Part shown: one piece after another, positions 28,115 to 36,309 of the stretch
Numbering within the stretch: the first letter of the stretch is position 1
How the letters are laid out: the number at the start of each line of letters is the position of its first letter
From: Fidelibacterota bacterium
GTDB lineage: Bacteria; Fidelibacterota; Marinisomatia; SCGC-AAA003-L08; TS1B11
Reading direction: 5' to 3'
Length of the DNA: 55,754 bases
Assembly: GCA_020354025.1 (NCBI GenBank)
Contig: CP070638.1
Coordinates: 1,322,388 to 1,378,141 of the forward strand
Program-made: the position numbers and the translations under genes
Notes under the pieces: model-generated
Database searches by the model: none
The model's input: only the letters and a program-made list of their open reading frames with translations
What the model was told of the DNA's origin: nothing

Positions 28115-28380
28115 TCGCGCACCTCGCGCACCAGGCGCACCAGGCGCACCAGGCGAAAGACAACTCCCGGCCGCAAGCTTATATTCCGGTGCTATGATTC
28201 TGCTAGCGCCATATCACCCGTACCATCTGGTCGCTGTCGACCCCTGCTATGCCCGCTGGATCCCGCGGCCGCCTCTCCGGCCTTATTCCCATTTTGCATT
28301 TTGCATTATTTTCCCGGCTTCCCGTCGGCAAAAAACTCTAAAATGCAGAATTTTGGTGGGATTTTGCGGAATTTTACGCC
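28115..28380 (+). repeat. Long non-coding repeat element, copy 1
   Basis: Begins with four 9-base units (TCGCGCACC twice, AGGCGCACC twice). It continues with ATATTCCGGTGCTATGA and GCGCCATATCACCCGTACC, then ATTTTGCATT repeats, and ends in ATGCAGAATTTTGGTGGGAT and TTTGCGGAATTTT. The same blocks in the same order occur on the minus strand at 44379-43978. No coding frame is conserved between the copies, so this is a dispersed non-coding element. It fills most of the 499-base gap between the beta-lactamase and RRM genes. Confidence 0.75.
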
Positions 28381-28398
28381 GGTCTCTGCTTGCCTATC

Positions 28399-28433
28399 AA
28401 AAAAGGGGGCACAACATGTATGCGCCCCCCTTT
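28399..28433 (-). terminator. Rho-independent terminator of the RRM gene
   Basis: On the minus strand: AAAGGGGGGC, loop, GCCCCC followed by TTTTTT. A strong G/C stem with a six-T run, 43 bases after the RRM stop codon. It also reads as a stem followed by TTTAAT on the plus strand. Confidence 0.85.
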
Positions 28434-28475
28434 AATCTGTATCAGGCCGGAATAGGCCTGACTTGTTTTAGGAAC

Positions 28476-28748
28476 CTAGAAGCGGCTTGGACGGGATCTT
28501 TCCTGACGCTCCCTGGCCTCATTGACTTTCAACGGCCGGCCATCGAATTCCTGCCCATCCAGGGCTTTCATAGCGGCATCGGCGCTGTCGGCATCCTCCA
28601 TCTCGACGAAACCAAAACCCCGGAGTCTTCCGGTATCTCGATCAGTTATCAGATTGACGGAATTCACGGTGCCGTGTTCTTCAAACAGCTTTCTAACCGC
28701 TTCTTCTGTGGCGCTGAAGGGTAAGTTTCCAACATAGATGTTCTTCAC
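28476..28748 (-). CDS. RRM-domain RNA-binding protein
   Basis: 90 residues, a single RNA recognition motif. RNP2 is IYVGNLP (residues 4-10), RNP1 is RGFGFVEM (about 43-50); both aromatic RNA-stacking positions are kept. The tail (ARERQERSRPSRF) is Arg/Ser-rich, as in the small bacterial 'Rbp' proteins of cyanobacteria and Bacteroidota that bind single-stranded RNA, often cold-induced. The start is GTG, with GAGGA 10 bases before. Monocistronic, ending at the terminator 28399-28433. Confidence 0.93.
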   Translation of the reverse strand: MKNIYVGNLPFSATEEAVRKLFEEHGTVNSVNLITDRDTGRLRGFGFVEMEDADSADAAMKALDGQEFDGRPLKVNEARERQERSRPSRF

Positions 28749-29060
28749 GTTGTTCTATTCCTCATACTTAAATGATTCCAAACGGCTTTTCAGCATCAGC
28801 TGTGCTCGCTCTGAAATCGTTTTGTTTTATTTCACACCCCATTGTCGGAGAAATGCTCTGGATCATGTATCCAGAAGCTCTCCGGCGATGAGGCAACTCA
28901 TGCTCAGGATTACGAAGACTTCTATGTGATCGGGAATGGAGCAAGAAGGGTTAAGACTGCAAGCTACTATAAACGAACAACTGAAGACTCCAAATTTCGA
29001 GCCGACAGAGGTTACACTCATTCAGGTGAGGGTGCAAGTAGATAATTGATGCTGCTAAAA
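28749..29060. other. Intergenic leader region, no gene seen
   Basis: 312 bases upstream of the RRM gene on the minus strand. It probably holds the RRM promoter and leader. Small plus-strand frames here (28738-28929, 28842-29045) have no ribosome site or recognisable product. Confidence 0.4.
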
Positions 29061-29168
29061 TCATCCCATCTGCCACAAACTCGGCAAAAACCGGTAGCGA
29101 ACGCGTTCGGCAAATGCCGAATAACCAGCCAACTCCGCCGGTAGAGTTTAGTTTTCCAGCATTGTCCG
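29061..29168 (-). pseudogene. Relic of an isoprenylcysteine methyltransferase-like gene (C-terminus)
   Basis: Read on the minus strand in one frame: RTMLEN, stop, TLPAELAGYSAFAERV then RYRFLPSLW. This aligns with the C-terminus of the intact gene at 33222-33956 (RTALEDRTLLAELEGYSDYA, then QSVRYRLVPGVW). An in-frame TAA lies at 29148-29150, and upstream homology is lost. A decayed paralogue or duplicated fragment. Confidence 0.7.
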
Positions 29169-29235
29169 CGCCCTGGATTATCCGCCGGTTTGAGCCTTGG
29201 CGGTCGTTGCCCTGGTGAGGACGAGTGCCTTCAGG

Positions 29236-30717
29236 CTAGGGCGTGATGAACCGGGCTCCGATGGTAACGAATAAGCCGGTGGGATTGATCTCCGGTGCGC
29301 CGTCATTCCAGACCGCTTGCTTGGTTTTGTCGGAATCGCCGTCGCTCTCGGTGTAGAACCACAGGTCGGTGGGAACACCCAGACGATATCCGAGGCCGAG
29401 GATCCAGTCTCGGTGTGGAGTGGCAAGCAGTTCCAGTTCGGCTCCGATTGTGAGTGCCGGTGCAAAGGCGAAGACCAGATGGTCCTCATCATCATTCCGC
29501 ATGGGAAAGGCCACCTCCAGGCCAGCTTTCATCAGGAGCCGTGATTTCAGGGTGAAAGACCGTCGCAGTCCGCCGGAGACGCTGAGATTGAAGCCGCCGT
29601 TCGTCTTTCCCCCGCTATCTTGGAGAAGGGCGTATCCCAGCCCCAGGCTTATATCTATCGGTCCTGCTGCCGCGAGCGTGCCAGCGAGTCCGACGGCATT
29701 CTTGCCGTCGCCAGCGGCTGGCAATAATTCCACCCTTCCAGCCACCAGCGGCTTGATGCGCTCGGTTGCCTGATATCCCGGTAGAATGTTCTCCCACTGG
29801 CGTATAACGGTTGCGCGGCCAGCTTCCTCACCGATCGCCCCGATCCTGGCATAGCCCACCGCATCACCTGGTACGGAGATGGTTCGCCCGGCGTAGGTTT
29901 CGGTCCGGTCGGGCTGGATAATTCGAAAGACCATCCCCCGACGAAGGCCTAGCTCTGATCCCAACGGTAAAAGCAGCTCATTGCCGTTCACCGCCAGGAC
30001 TTCGGTTCCCAGCCGATAGAAAGCACGCAGCTTGGCCTCAATTTTCCTTTGTAGGACTTTCATGGCCGTGGCGCGGGACTTGCCGGCAGAACCACCGGTG
30101 TGACTGGCTTCCACGATGAAGGAGTTGAGGGTCTCACTGGTTTCGACATCGATGTTTTTCACCTGGGCAGTGATCTGGGTTTGCATATTATGTGACCATG
30201 GATCGGTCTCCTGACGCCATTTCATGGGATTAGGAATATCCGACACCCCTCTAAAAATCTGGGCGACGATGAGCCAGGCCCAAAATCCACCCTTGTCATC
30301 ATCGTCGTCATCCTTGTCATCGCTTTTTTCAGGAACACCCTGTTGACCGAAGTTGAGCACTGAGACCAGCATTGCCTCCCGGGCCGCTGCGATCTTCCCC
30401 AGAGAAACAGCCGAGGAATCATCGATAAGTCCGAGTAGAGACAGATCCTGCTCAAGTAGGATGTCCTCAAGATGATTGCGATCAATGATCTCGAACCTCC
30501 CCAAGGAGATGGCAACGCTGGCTACCGTCTCGGTTACTTCCAACTGGATGCCGGTCGTGTCGTCACTCTGGGCGGGGAGGACCAGCAAGCGTTTTTTCTC
30601 AACGGTCTGCGCGGGATTAGCGGCAGGCTCCGTCACTTGCCCATCGACGATAGAAATGACTGTAGAGAACACCAGTGTGTAGTACATGATTCGGGCGAGA
30701 CGGGATAGTCTGTTCAT
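29236..30717 (-). CDS. Large CsgG/TolB-N-like secreted protein with barrel C-terminus
   Basis: 493 residues. Signal peptide (YYTLVFSTVISIVDGQ), then a CsgG-like domain (KKRLLVLPAQSDDTTGIQL, AISLGRFEIIDRNHLEDIL), which the polar linker KSDDKDDDDDDKGG interrupts. A small beta domain follows (LLPLGSELGLRRGMVFRI). The C-terminal ~170 residues form strands ending in PTGLFVTIGARFITP, terminal phenylalanine near the end, as in outer-membrane barrels. Distant cousin of the triplet at 5138-8731. The start at 30717 was preferred to 30762 because it puts the signal peptide at the N-terminus; the ribosome site (AAAGG) is weak. Function unknown; envelope. Confidence 0.7.
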   Translation of the reverse strand: MNRLSRLARIMYYTLVFSTVISIVDGQVTEPAANPAQTVEKKRLLVLPAQSDDTTGIQLEVTETVASVAISLGRFEIIDRNHLEDILLEQDLSLLGLIDDSSAVSLGKIAAAREAMLVSVLNFGQQGVPEKSDDKDDDDDDKGGFWAWLIVAQIFRGVSDIPNPMKWRQETDPWSHNMQTQITAQVKNIDVETSETLNSFIVEASHTGGSAGKSRATAMKVLQRKIEAKLRAFYRLGTEVLAVNGNELLLPLGSELGLRRGMVFRIIQPDRTETYAGRTISVPGDAVGYARIGAIGEEAGRATVIRQWENILPGYQATERIKPLVAGRVELLPAAGDGKNAVGLAGTLAAAGPIDISLGLGYALLQDSGGKTNGGFNLSVSGGLRRSFTLKSRLLMKAGLEVAFPMRNDDEDHLVFAFAPALTIGAELELLATPHRDWILGLGYRLGVPTDLWFYTESDGDSDKTKQAVWNDGAPEINPTGLFVTIGARFITP

Positions 30718-31067
30718 GGTAAGTAGGCCTTTGTATAATAATCCGGATTTTCGATCAAGCATAATTTAATAAACTGTTAGCCCAGTCCTCATATCTTATA
30801 TCGATATGTGTGTTCATCAGCTCAATGACTGACGAGGTATTGAATCCCGTTTATTCAGGGAGCGGGGAGGATCCACCACGCTGACGAATGGGAGTGAGTT
30901 GAACAAAGCAGAGATGATCGGCCAACGACACCGATTGGGCAGTGTCGGCGTGGCTACAAGACAAACTCGGTTAAGGTTTGGGTGTTAGTATTAAATGACG
31001 TTTAGGCTTAATTTTTTGCGCCCAGTATGGAAATATATTAAAAATATTTTAATTGGGAGGAGAGACA
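30718..31067. other. Divergent promoter region, no gene seen
   Basis: 350 bases between two divergent genes, AT-rich near 31030-31050. It contains the 10-base palindrome ATATCGATAT near 30798-30810 and a strong GGGAGGAGAG ribosome site before ATG 31068. No conserved promoter boxes could be fixed. Confidence 0.4.
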
Positions 31068-32573
31068 ATGAGGGAAAAATCACTTATTGAATTTTACATA
31101 GCTCTTGGTATCATTAGTGCAATTCTATTTACATGCTCAAACATGCTGATGGCGGGCACTAGTCATTTTAATGGTCCTCTGCGCACGCATCCGGAAAATC
31201 CACGTTATTTTACCGACAACACCGGCCGGGCGATTTACCTCACCGGCTCGCACACCTGGGCCAATCTGCAGGAAATCGGCATACCGGGCAGCCCGGTCTT
31301 TCCGTGGAACGAATACCTTGAGATGATGGTCGAACACAACCACAATTTTATACGCTTATGGATGTGGGAACAACCGGAGCGTGCCCCGTGGACCGAAGAC
31401 AGAATCCGGTTCACGCCACTGCCCTGGGCAAGGACTGGACCCGGCAAAGCTGCGGACGGCAAGCCCAAATTCAACTTGGGAAAATGGAATGAGGCTTATT
31501 TTCAGCGCCTGCGTGAACGTGTTGAAGCCGCGGGGGAGAGCGGCATCTATGTGGGCATAATGCTGTTCCAGGGTTGGAGCCTTAACAAGACTGCTACCGT
31601 TGAAGGTGATCCCTGGCCAGTACACCCGTACAATCCCGTAAACAACGTACATAACACGGGAGCACGGATCGGAACAGCAGATGAAGATGGGAAGGCCACA
31701 GTGCATAGCTTGCTCAATCCCGAATTGTTGGCTTACCAAGAGTCGTATGTAAGAAAAGTCATTGACACGGTTAATGATCTTGACAATGTTCTATATGAGA
31801 TCCTCAATGAGGGTGGCGCCAAGGACTGGCAAATTCATATGATTAATTATATTCATGAGTATGAAAAGACTAAATCCAAACAGCATCCTGTAGGTATGAC
31901 ACATCGCATTGCACCGAAGATGTTCAACGAGGAGCTATTGGAAAGTCCAGCTGAATGGGTGTCGTTTGCATGTGAACCACAGGATTGGTTGTATCCCGGT
32001 TCCGTTTACCTGCAGGATCTAAAAGCCGATCCTCCAATATGCAAGGGGCGCAAGGTGTCTATTTTAGACACTGATCATCTATGGGGACATGGCGGCAACC
32101 CGGCATGGGTGTGGAAAAGTTTTATGCGTGGTCACAATCCCATTTTTATGGATCCCTGGTGGTCCCTCGGCGGCAAGCTTAATCCCGAAAACGTGCCTTG
32201 GATGTTCATCAAGGGCGGCATTAGCAAAGACACCCGCGATTATCCTAACTGGGAACCCATTCGTGTTGCCATGGGGCAAACAAAGCTCTATGCTGATAAA
32301 ATGAACCTCGCAGCAATGGCTCCACGTGCAGACTTGGCATCCACACGCTATTGTCTGGCTAATCCTGGCGAGGAATACCTGGTCTATTTCCCTGAAGGTG
32401 GTTCAGCCACTTTGAATTTATATCGTGTCGACGGTGACTTCCGCGTCGAGTGGTTCATCCCGTCGCAAAATCGCACGTTGGTAGGGCCAAAAACAATAAA
32501 GGGCGGTGACTACACAATGCTCACAGCCCCCTTCACCGGAGATGTTGTGCTGTACCTACAAAAGATTAAATAA
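31068..32573 (+). CDS. Secreted glycoside hydrolase-like protein (apiosidase/DUF4038-like, collagen-binding C-terminal domain)
   Basis: 501 residues. An N-terminal hydrophobic segment (FYIALGIISAILFTCSNMLMA) serves as signal or anchor. It is followed by a TIM-barrel whose opening HPENPRYFTDNTGRAIYLTG then SHTWANLQ is typical of DUF4038-type glycosidases. A likely acid/base glutamate sits in LYEILNEGG (~residue 240). The C-terminal ~90 residues (LASTRYCLANPGEEYLVYFP, FRVEWFIPSQNRTL, MLTAPFTGDVVLYL) form the putative collagen-binding beta domain that accompanies these enzymes. Probably cleaves plant or algal polysaccharide side chains outside the cytoplasm; substrate unknown. GGAGGAG precedes ATG 31068. 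Confidence 0.85.
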   Translation: MREKSLIEFYIALGIISAILFTCSNMLMAGTSHFNGPLRTHPENPRYFTDNTGRAIYLTGSHTWANLQEIGIPGSPVFPWNEYLEMMVEHNHNFIRLWMWEQPERAPWTEDRIRFTPLPWARTGPGKAADGKPKFNLGKWNEAYFQRLRERVEAAGESGIYVGIMLFQGWSLNKTATVEGDPWPVHPYNPVNNVHNTGARIGTADEDGKATVHSLLNPELLAYQESYVRKVIDTVNDLDNVLYEILNEGGAKDWQIHMINYIHEYEKTKSKQHPVGMTHRIAPKMFNEELLESPAEWVSFACEPQDWLYPGSVYLQDLKADPPICKGRKVSILDTDHLWGHGGNPAWVWKSFMRGHNPIFMDPWWSLGGKLNPENVPWMFIKGGISKDTRDYPNWEPIRVAMGQTKLYADKMNLAAMAPRADLASTRYCLANPGEEYLVYFPEGGSATLNLYRVDGDFRVEWFIPSQNRTLVGPKTIKGGDYTMLTAPFTGDVVLYLQKIK

Positions 32574-32802
32574 CTTTACCTGATTTATTATAGTTTAGAT
32601 AATGGAATAGTCTGTTCGTGAGCGACGATGGTTTTCCCACCCAGCGAGAGTGTACGCTTACACACCGGTTATGAAAGCGACAAACCGAATCGCCGGGCGC
32701 AGGAATGGATTTATCTTTGTCGCATAAGCTCTTATCCTTATTGATTGAATCGGCTCAATAAACCGAACACAGCGTTGAGAATCTACTTGTCATTAAGCGT
32801 TA

Positions 32803-33141
32803 TTACTTGAACATATATTCAACTGCAAATCCAATACTTTGCAGTTCAACTCCCAGCACAAACGCCCACTTGCCGATCCCAACTTCGCCGATAAAATATG
32901 GAGTTAGACTGAACACATCCAGGCCAATCCCATAATGCAGCAAATTGGACCACGAAGACTTCTCATTTGTTGCTTGGTAGGGCATGTGCATCATCAATTT
33001 CTCCGTCAAGCATGGGTGATATATGCAATTCAACATTGTGTTTGAGACCTTCTTTTCTGCATGACTATCATTGCCGCTCATGTACGAAGGTACTGATATC
33101 ATTATCAGTATTATGCCAATAAGAGCCATTCGTTGAATCAT
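32803..33141 (-). CDS. Small secreted protein, unknown function
   Basis: 112 residues from ATG 33141 (GGGAGA five bases upstream); an alternative start at 33156 adds five residues. A signal peptide (MALIGIILIMISVPSYMSG) is followed by a short Cys-containing segment (LNCIYHPCLTEKL) and hydrophobic strands (GIGLDVFSLTPYFIGEVG, WAFVLGVELQSIGFAVEYMF). Ends in Phe-Lys; might be a fragment of an outer-membrane protein or a small exported polypeptide. No family recognised. Confidence 0.5.
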   Translation of the reverse strand: MIQRMALIGIILIMISVPSYMSGNDSHAEKKVSNTMLNCIYHPCLTEKLMMHMPYQATNEKSSWSNLLHYGIGLDVFSLTPYFIGEVGIGKWAFVLGVELQSIGFAVEYMFK

Positions 33142-33221
33142 AGGTTCTCCCGTCATTTTTAACTTTTTTTCGGTTTTATTGCATTGGTTGTCCAGAAAAT
33201 CTCGTTAGTCTGCATCCAACC

Positions 33222-33956
33222 TCACCACACCCCTGGCACGAGCCGATAGCGGACGCTCTGAGCATAATCAGAATAACCCTCCAACTCCGCCAGTAGGGTG
33301 CGGTCCTCAAGAGCTGTCCGGACAATAGTGAGGATCGCCGTTACTCCTACCGGCACCAGAGCCCACAGGGTATCGAGGAGCACCGGTATTGCACAGTAAG
33401 CCAGAATCCCGCCGATATAAGAGGGGTGCCTCACATAGCGGTAGGGACCGGTGGTAACAGTTGTGTGTCCCCGGTCTTTCTGTATCCGCACCACTGCCGA
33501 GAAGAACCTGTTCACCGCCATAGCCCAGACACTTAAGCTGTAGCTCAGTATCATCACTACTAATGCCACCACTTGCCAAGTAGCAGGCACTGACGGCGAC
33601 CAGCCGAACCGGTAGTCCAAACCCGCCACGACCCAGACTACCAGAGGGCCGTATAAGGCCATAAGGATTACGAAAAGCCGGTCCCACCTTTTTGCGTCTT
33701 CCACTTCAGCGAAGCGGGCGCGTTCCACCAGCAGGCTTGGGTGTTTCCGTGCGACGATGACCCTGCTTATAACGGTAACTGCTACCGTGAATCCAATCAG
33801 AATCCATCCCATAGCCCAGTTCAGCGTCCCCGCTGACAAGAAGAGTGCCACGGGCATCAGCAGGATGTAGATCGCAAAACGGAGGATGGCTTTCCAGCCG
33901 ATGCGCCGGGTATCGATTGAACCTTGCTCCTGATCAGGATAGGTGGTCATGTCCAT
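33222..33956 (-). CDS. Isoprenylcysteine carboxyl methyltransferase family protein
   Basis: 244 residues with five to six transmembrane helices. The conserved C-terminal S-adenosylmethionine site of ICMT/PEMT/NnrU-type membrane methyltransferases is present: GPYRYVRHPSYIGGIL, followed by EDRTLLAELEGYSDYAQ and SVRYRLVPGVW. In bacteria these methylate lipids or unknown small molecules rather than prenylated proteins. AAGGAG precedes the ATG. A decayed copy of its last ~36 codons is at 29061-29168. Confidence 0.87.
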   Translation of the reverse strand: MDMTTYPDQEQGSIDTRRIGWKAILRFAIYILLMPVALFLSAGTLNWAMGWILIGFTVAVTVISRVIVARKHPSLLVERARFAEVEDAKRWDRLFVILMALYGPLVVWVVAGLDYRFGWSPSVPATWQVVALVVMILSYSLSVWAMAVNRFFSAVVRIQKDRGHTTVTTGPYRYVRHPSYIGGILAYCAIPVLLDTLWALVPVGVTAILTIVRTALEDRTLLAELEGYSDYAQSVRYRLVPGVW

Positions 33957-34030
33957 AAATAACTCCTTGTTATATAGGTGTCCCCATGATGGTCGAGCTC
34001 CAAGCTATTATTGAATCAGCGAAAATAGCC

Positions 34031-35314
34031 TCACTGCCCGAAAGCCTGCAATCGCCCCTCAGTATCAAATTCCAGCTGTAGCGGCGTATCATCTACTGTG
34101 ATCCCTGCTTGCTCGTGAAGTTCCGATAGAACCGCCTCGGTGGCCCAGAATGTCGATAGAGAAAGGGTATTAACGATCCGCGCTATCCGTACCTGCTCAG
34201 GCTGCGGGACCAGATATAAGGCCGTTGCTAAGACAGCCCGATCGTTTTCTAAAGCCATGGGTAAGCGGGAGCCGCTCAGGATGCCCGAAGTAATGGCATT
34301 GGTATAGGTTACCTTGGGGTCTATCTTATCGATGACGCGGTGGGTGGTTAGATCCACCATGCCGATGGCCATGGCATTGCCGTAGGACTGGGGCGTGAGG
34401 TCCAGGACGATGAGGGTGCGGTAATCAGGCTGTCGGGGGCCGCCGTCCCTTCGCCAGAATCCCACCACGTTAGGATCAATCCCGGCGCCGCTGATGTTCT
34501 TTCCCATTTCATCTACTATCAGGATGTCTAGATCGTCCAGAGGGATCCGGGGAAATAGCCTTTTGGCTTCCTGCAGCAGTGCTCGGTCCGTTTCAACGAA
34601 CTCATGCGGCAACACCGCCTTGATCGTATGGGTCCGCTCCAAGGCATTCTCCAGAATGGCTAGGCCGCAAAGGACGGGAACCTGTTCGAGAATCATCCGA
34701 GCGGCGGGAATGATAGAAGCAGCCAGGTCGTATTTGTGCATGTTCGACGCGCCCTGCTGTTTCCCACAGCCCACGGCCAGCATTTTGCACAGACCGGATT
34801 CCACTTCTCCGCGCAAGACCGTATGCCGCTTCACGCGGTTTATGACGATCAGGTGATCCGCTTCAATTGCATCTTGGGCAATATAAACATTCGCCCCGGA
34901 TTCCAGCTGGCCTAGGGAGACTGTCTCCATATTGGAGATGACCGGCGCTCCTACGGAGGACTCGGTAATGCCGAGCTTACTGAGCACCTCAGCCTGCCCC
35001 TTGGCCGTGGCACCGCCATGCGATCCCATAGCCGGGATAATATACGGCTTAAGCCTCAGGTCAGAAAGATGATCGATCACAGTGGATACGATGGTTGGAA
35101 GGTCGTGGATGCCCCTGGAGCCTACGGCAACCGCCACCGACTGCCCAGACCTGACCTGATCTTCGAGTTTGCGATTGGAGAGCTTCCGGTAAATGGTTCC
35201 CGCAATGTCTTCGATGGATGTGTTATCCAGCCGCTGCCGAACTCGGTACATGACGGGAAAGGCTATGTTCGAGTCATCAACTAACTTCATGTCAAGCGTT
35301 ACGATATTGTGCAT
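34031..35314 (-). CDS. LarA-like nickel-dependent hydroxyacid racemase/epimerase (DUF2088)
   Basis: 427 residues, LarA-family length. Residues matching the LarA active site are all there: His99 in AMGSHGGAT, His164 in RVKRHTVL, Lys177 in SGLCKMLAVG (the lysine that carries the nickel-pincer cofactor) and His193 in SNMHKYD. It should isomerise a 2-hydroxyacid stereocentre; the exact acid is unknown. ATG 35314 has GAGGAAG before it and lies inside the end of the 2-hydroxyacid dehydrogenase gene (23-base overlap), so the two are translationally coupled. Cofactor-synthesis genes larB, larC and larE are not in the window. Confidence 0.85.
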   Translation of the reverse strand: MHNIVTLDMKLVDDSNIAFPVMYRVRQRLDNTSIEDIAGTIYRKLSNRKLEDQVRSGQSVAVAVGSRGIHDLPTIVSTVIDHLSDLRLKPYIIPAMGSHGGATAKGQAEVLSKLGITESSVGAPVISNMETVSLGQLESGANVYIAQDAIEADHLIVINRVKRHTVLRGEVESGLCKMLAVGCGKQQGASNMHKYDLAASIIPAARMILEQVPVLCGLAILENALERTHTIKAVLPHEFVETDRALLQEAKRLFPRIPLDDLDILIVDEMGKNISGAGIDPNVVGFWRRDGGPRQPDYRTLIVLDLTPQSYGNAMAIGMVDLTTHRVIDKIDPKVTYTNAITSGILSGSRLPMALENDRAVLATALYLVPQPEQVRIARIVNTLSLSTFWATEAVLSELHEQAGITVDDTPLQLEFDTEGRLQAFGQ

Positions 35315-36272
35315 ATACTTCCTCGGGGATCGGGAATTCCGGCTCCTGTCCCTCAATAACCCTCAATATGTCGCGGGCAACCAGGCTCATCCTTATCAAA
35401 GCCTCTTCGGTATGAGCTGCCATGTGGGGAGTACCTACAAAGTTATCCATTTCGAACAATGGATTATCCGGCGAAGCCGGCTCTACTTCAAACACGTCAG
35501 AACCCACACCGGCAATCCAGTTTTCCTTGAGAGCTCGGACAACATCGGCCTCATTCCATACCGGACCCCGCGCCATGTTAATCAGAAAGGCCGTGGGCTT
35601 CATGAGCTTCAGTAGGTCAGCATTGATCAATCCCCTGGTTTGTGGCAGCAAGGCCAGGTTGAGGGAGATGAAGTCCGCTTCCGAGAAAAGCTGCTCAAGT
35701 GGCACGCGCCGGGCGCCCAGCTCATTCTCCGTCTCCGGGAAGTCCAGGACATCGTGATACAGCACCGACATATTAAAACCTCTCCGGCATATACGGGCAG
35801 TCTGCTGACCAATCCTGCCGAATCCAACAATCCCCAGAGTTTTACTGTGAAGCTCCCGGCCAATGAGCTCCAAGCGGGCTTTCCAGTTGCCTGCCCGGAG
35901 CGCTCTATCAGCTACCCTCATTTTACTGGCCAGCATGAGGGCAAGCCCCATGAAGTGTTCAGCGACACTATGGGCGTTTGCCGTAGGGGCATAGACGACG
36001 ATAACTCCATTTTCCCGGGCAGCTGTCAGGTCAATGTTCTCTACGCCCACGCCGTGTCTCCCGATCACCTTGAGATGGGGCGCCGCTTCTATGAGCCTCC
36101 TTGATACAGCTCCGTTAGCCCGGATGAAAATACCGTCCACATCAGCTAGTAAGCCGATCAAATGCTCCTCATCTAAGGATGTAGGGTAAACCACATCACA
36201 CTTCTCTTCCAGGAGATGGGTCCCCTCGCTATGGACCGGCTCATATATCAACACTTTCCATCTTTTATTCAT
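35292..36272 (-). CDS. D-2-hydroxyacid dehydrogenase (phosphoglycerate dehydrogenase-like)
   Basis: 326 residues, NAD-dependent. Rossmann signature LGIVGFGRIGQQTARI, substrate/catalytic Arg in NMARGPVWNEADVV, Glu in DVFEVEPASPDNPL and catalytic His in TPHMAAHTEEAL. It lacks the ACT domain of the SerA encoded at 41048-42634, so it is probably a catabolic or general hydroxyacid dehydrogenase. ATG 36272 follows GGGAGA; the frame opens slightly upstream at TTG. Coupled to the LarA-like racemase, suggesting that the racemase supplies the D-isomer for oxidation to a 2-oxoacid. Confidence 0.9.
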   Translation of the reverse strand: MNKRWKVLIYEPVHSEGTHLLEEKCDVVYPTSLDEEHLIGLLADVDGIFIRANGAVSRRLIEAAPHLKVIGRHGVGVENIDLTAARENGVIVVYAPTANAHSVAEHFMGLALMLASKMRVADRALRAGNWKARLELIGRELHSKTLGIVGFGRIGQQTARICRRGFNMSVLYHDVLDFPETENELGARRVPLEQLFSEADFISLNLALLPQTRGLINADLLKLMKPTAFLINMARGPVWNEADVVRALKENWIAGVGSDVFEVEPASPDNPLFEMDNFVGTPHMAAHTEEALIRMSLVARDILRVIEGQEPEFPIPEEVYAQYRNA

Positions 36273-36309
36273 CAGCAATGTTCTCCCGATCCTCGGTGTG
36301 AGTTAGGCA

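Noticed and set aside
28115-28150. CRISPR-like short tandem repeats (also at 44343-44378)
   Set aside because: Units are 9 bases, directly adjacent with no spacers, and no cas gene is present; they are the end of a dispersed element.
28077-28724. 215-codon plus-strand frame between the beta-lactamase and RRM genes
   Set aside because: It runs through the non-coding repeat copy 1, the RRM terminator and the RRM gene in antisense; no frame is kept in repeat copy 2.
33222-33956. Eukaryote-like prenyl-protein methyltransferase
   Set aside because: The family name comes from the shared SAM-binding C-terminus; bacterial members act on lipids or unknown molecules, so no prenyl-protein role was claimed.
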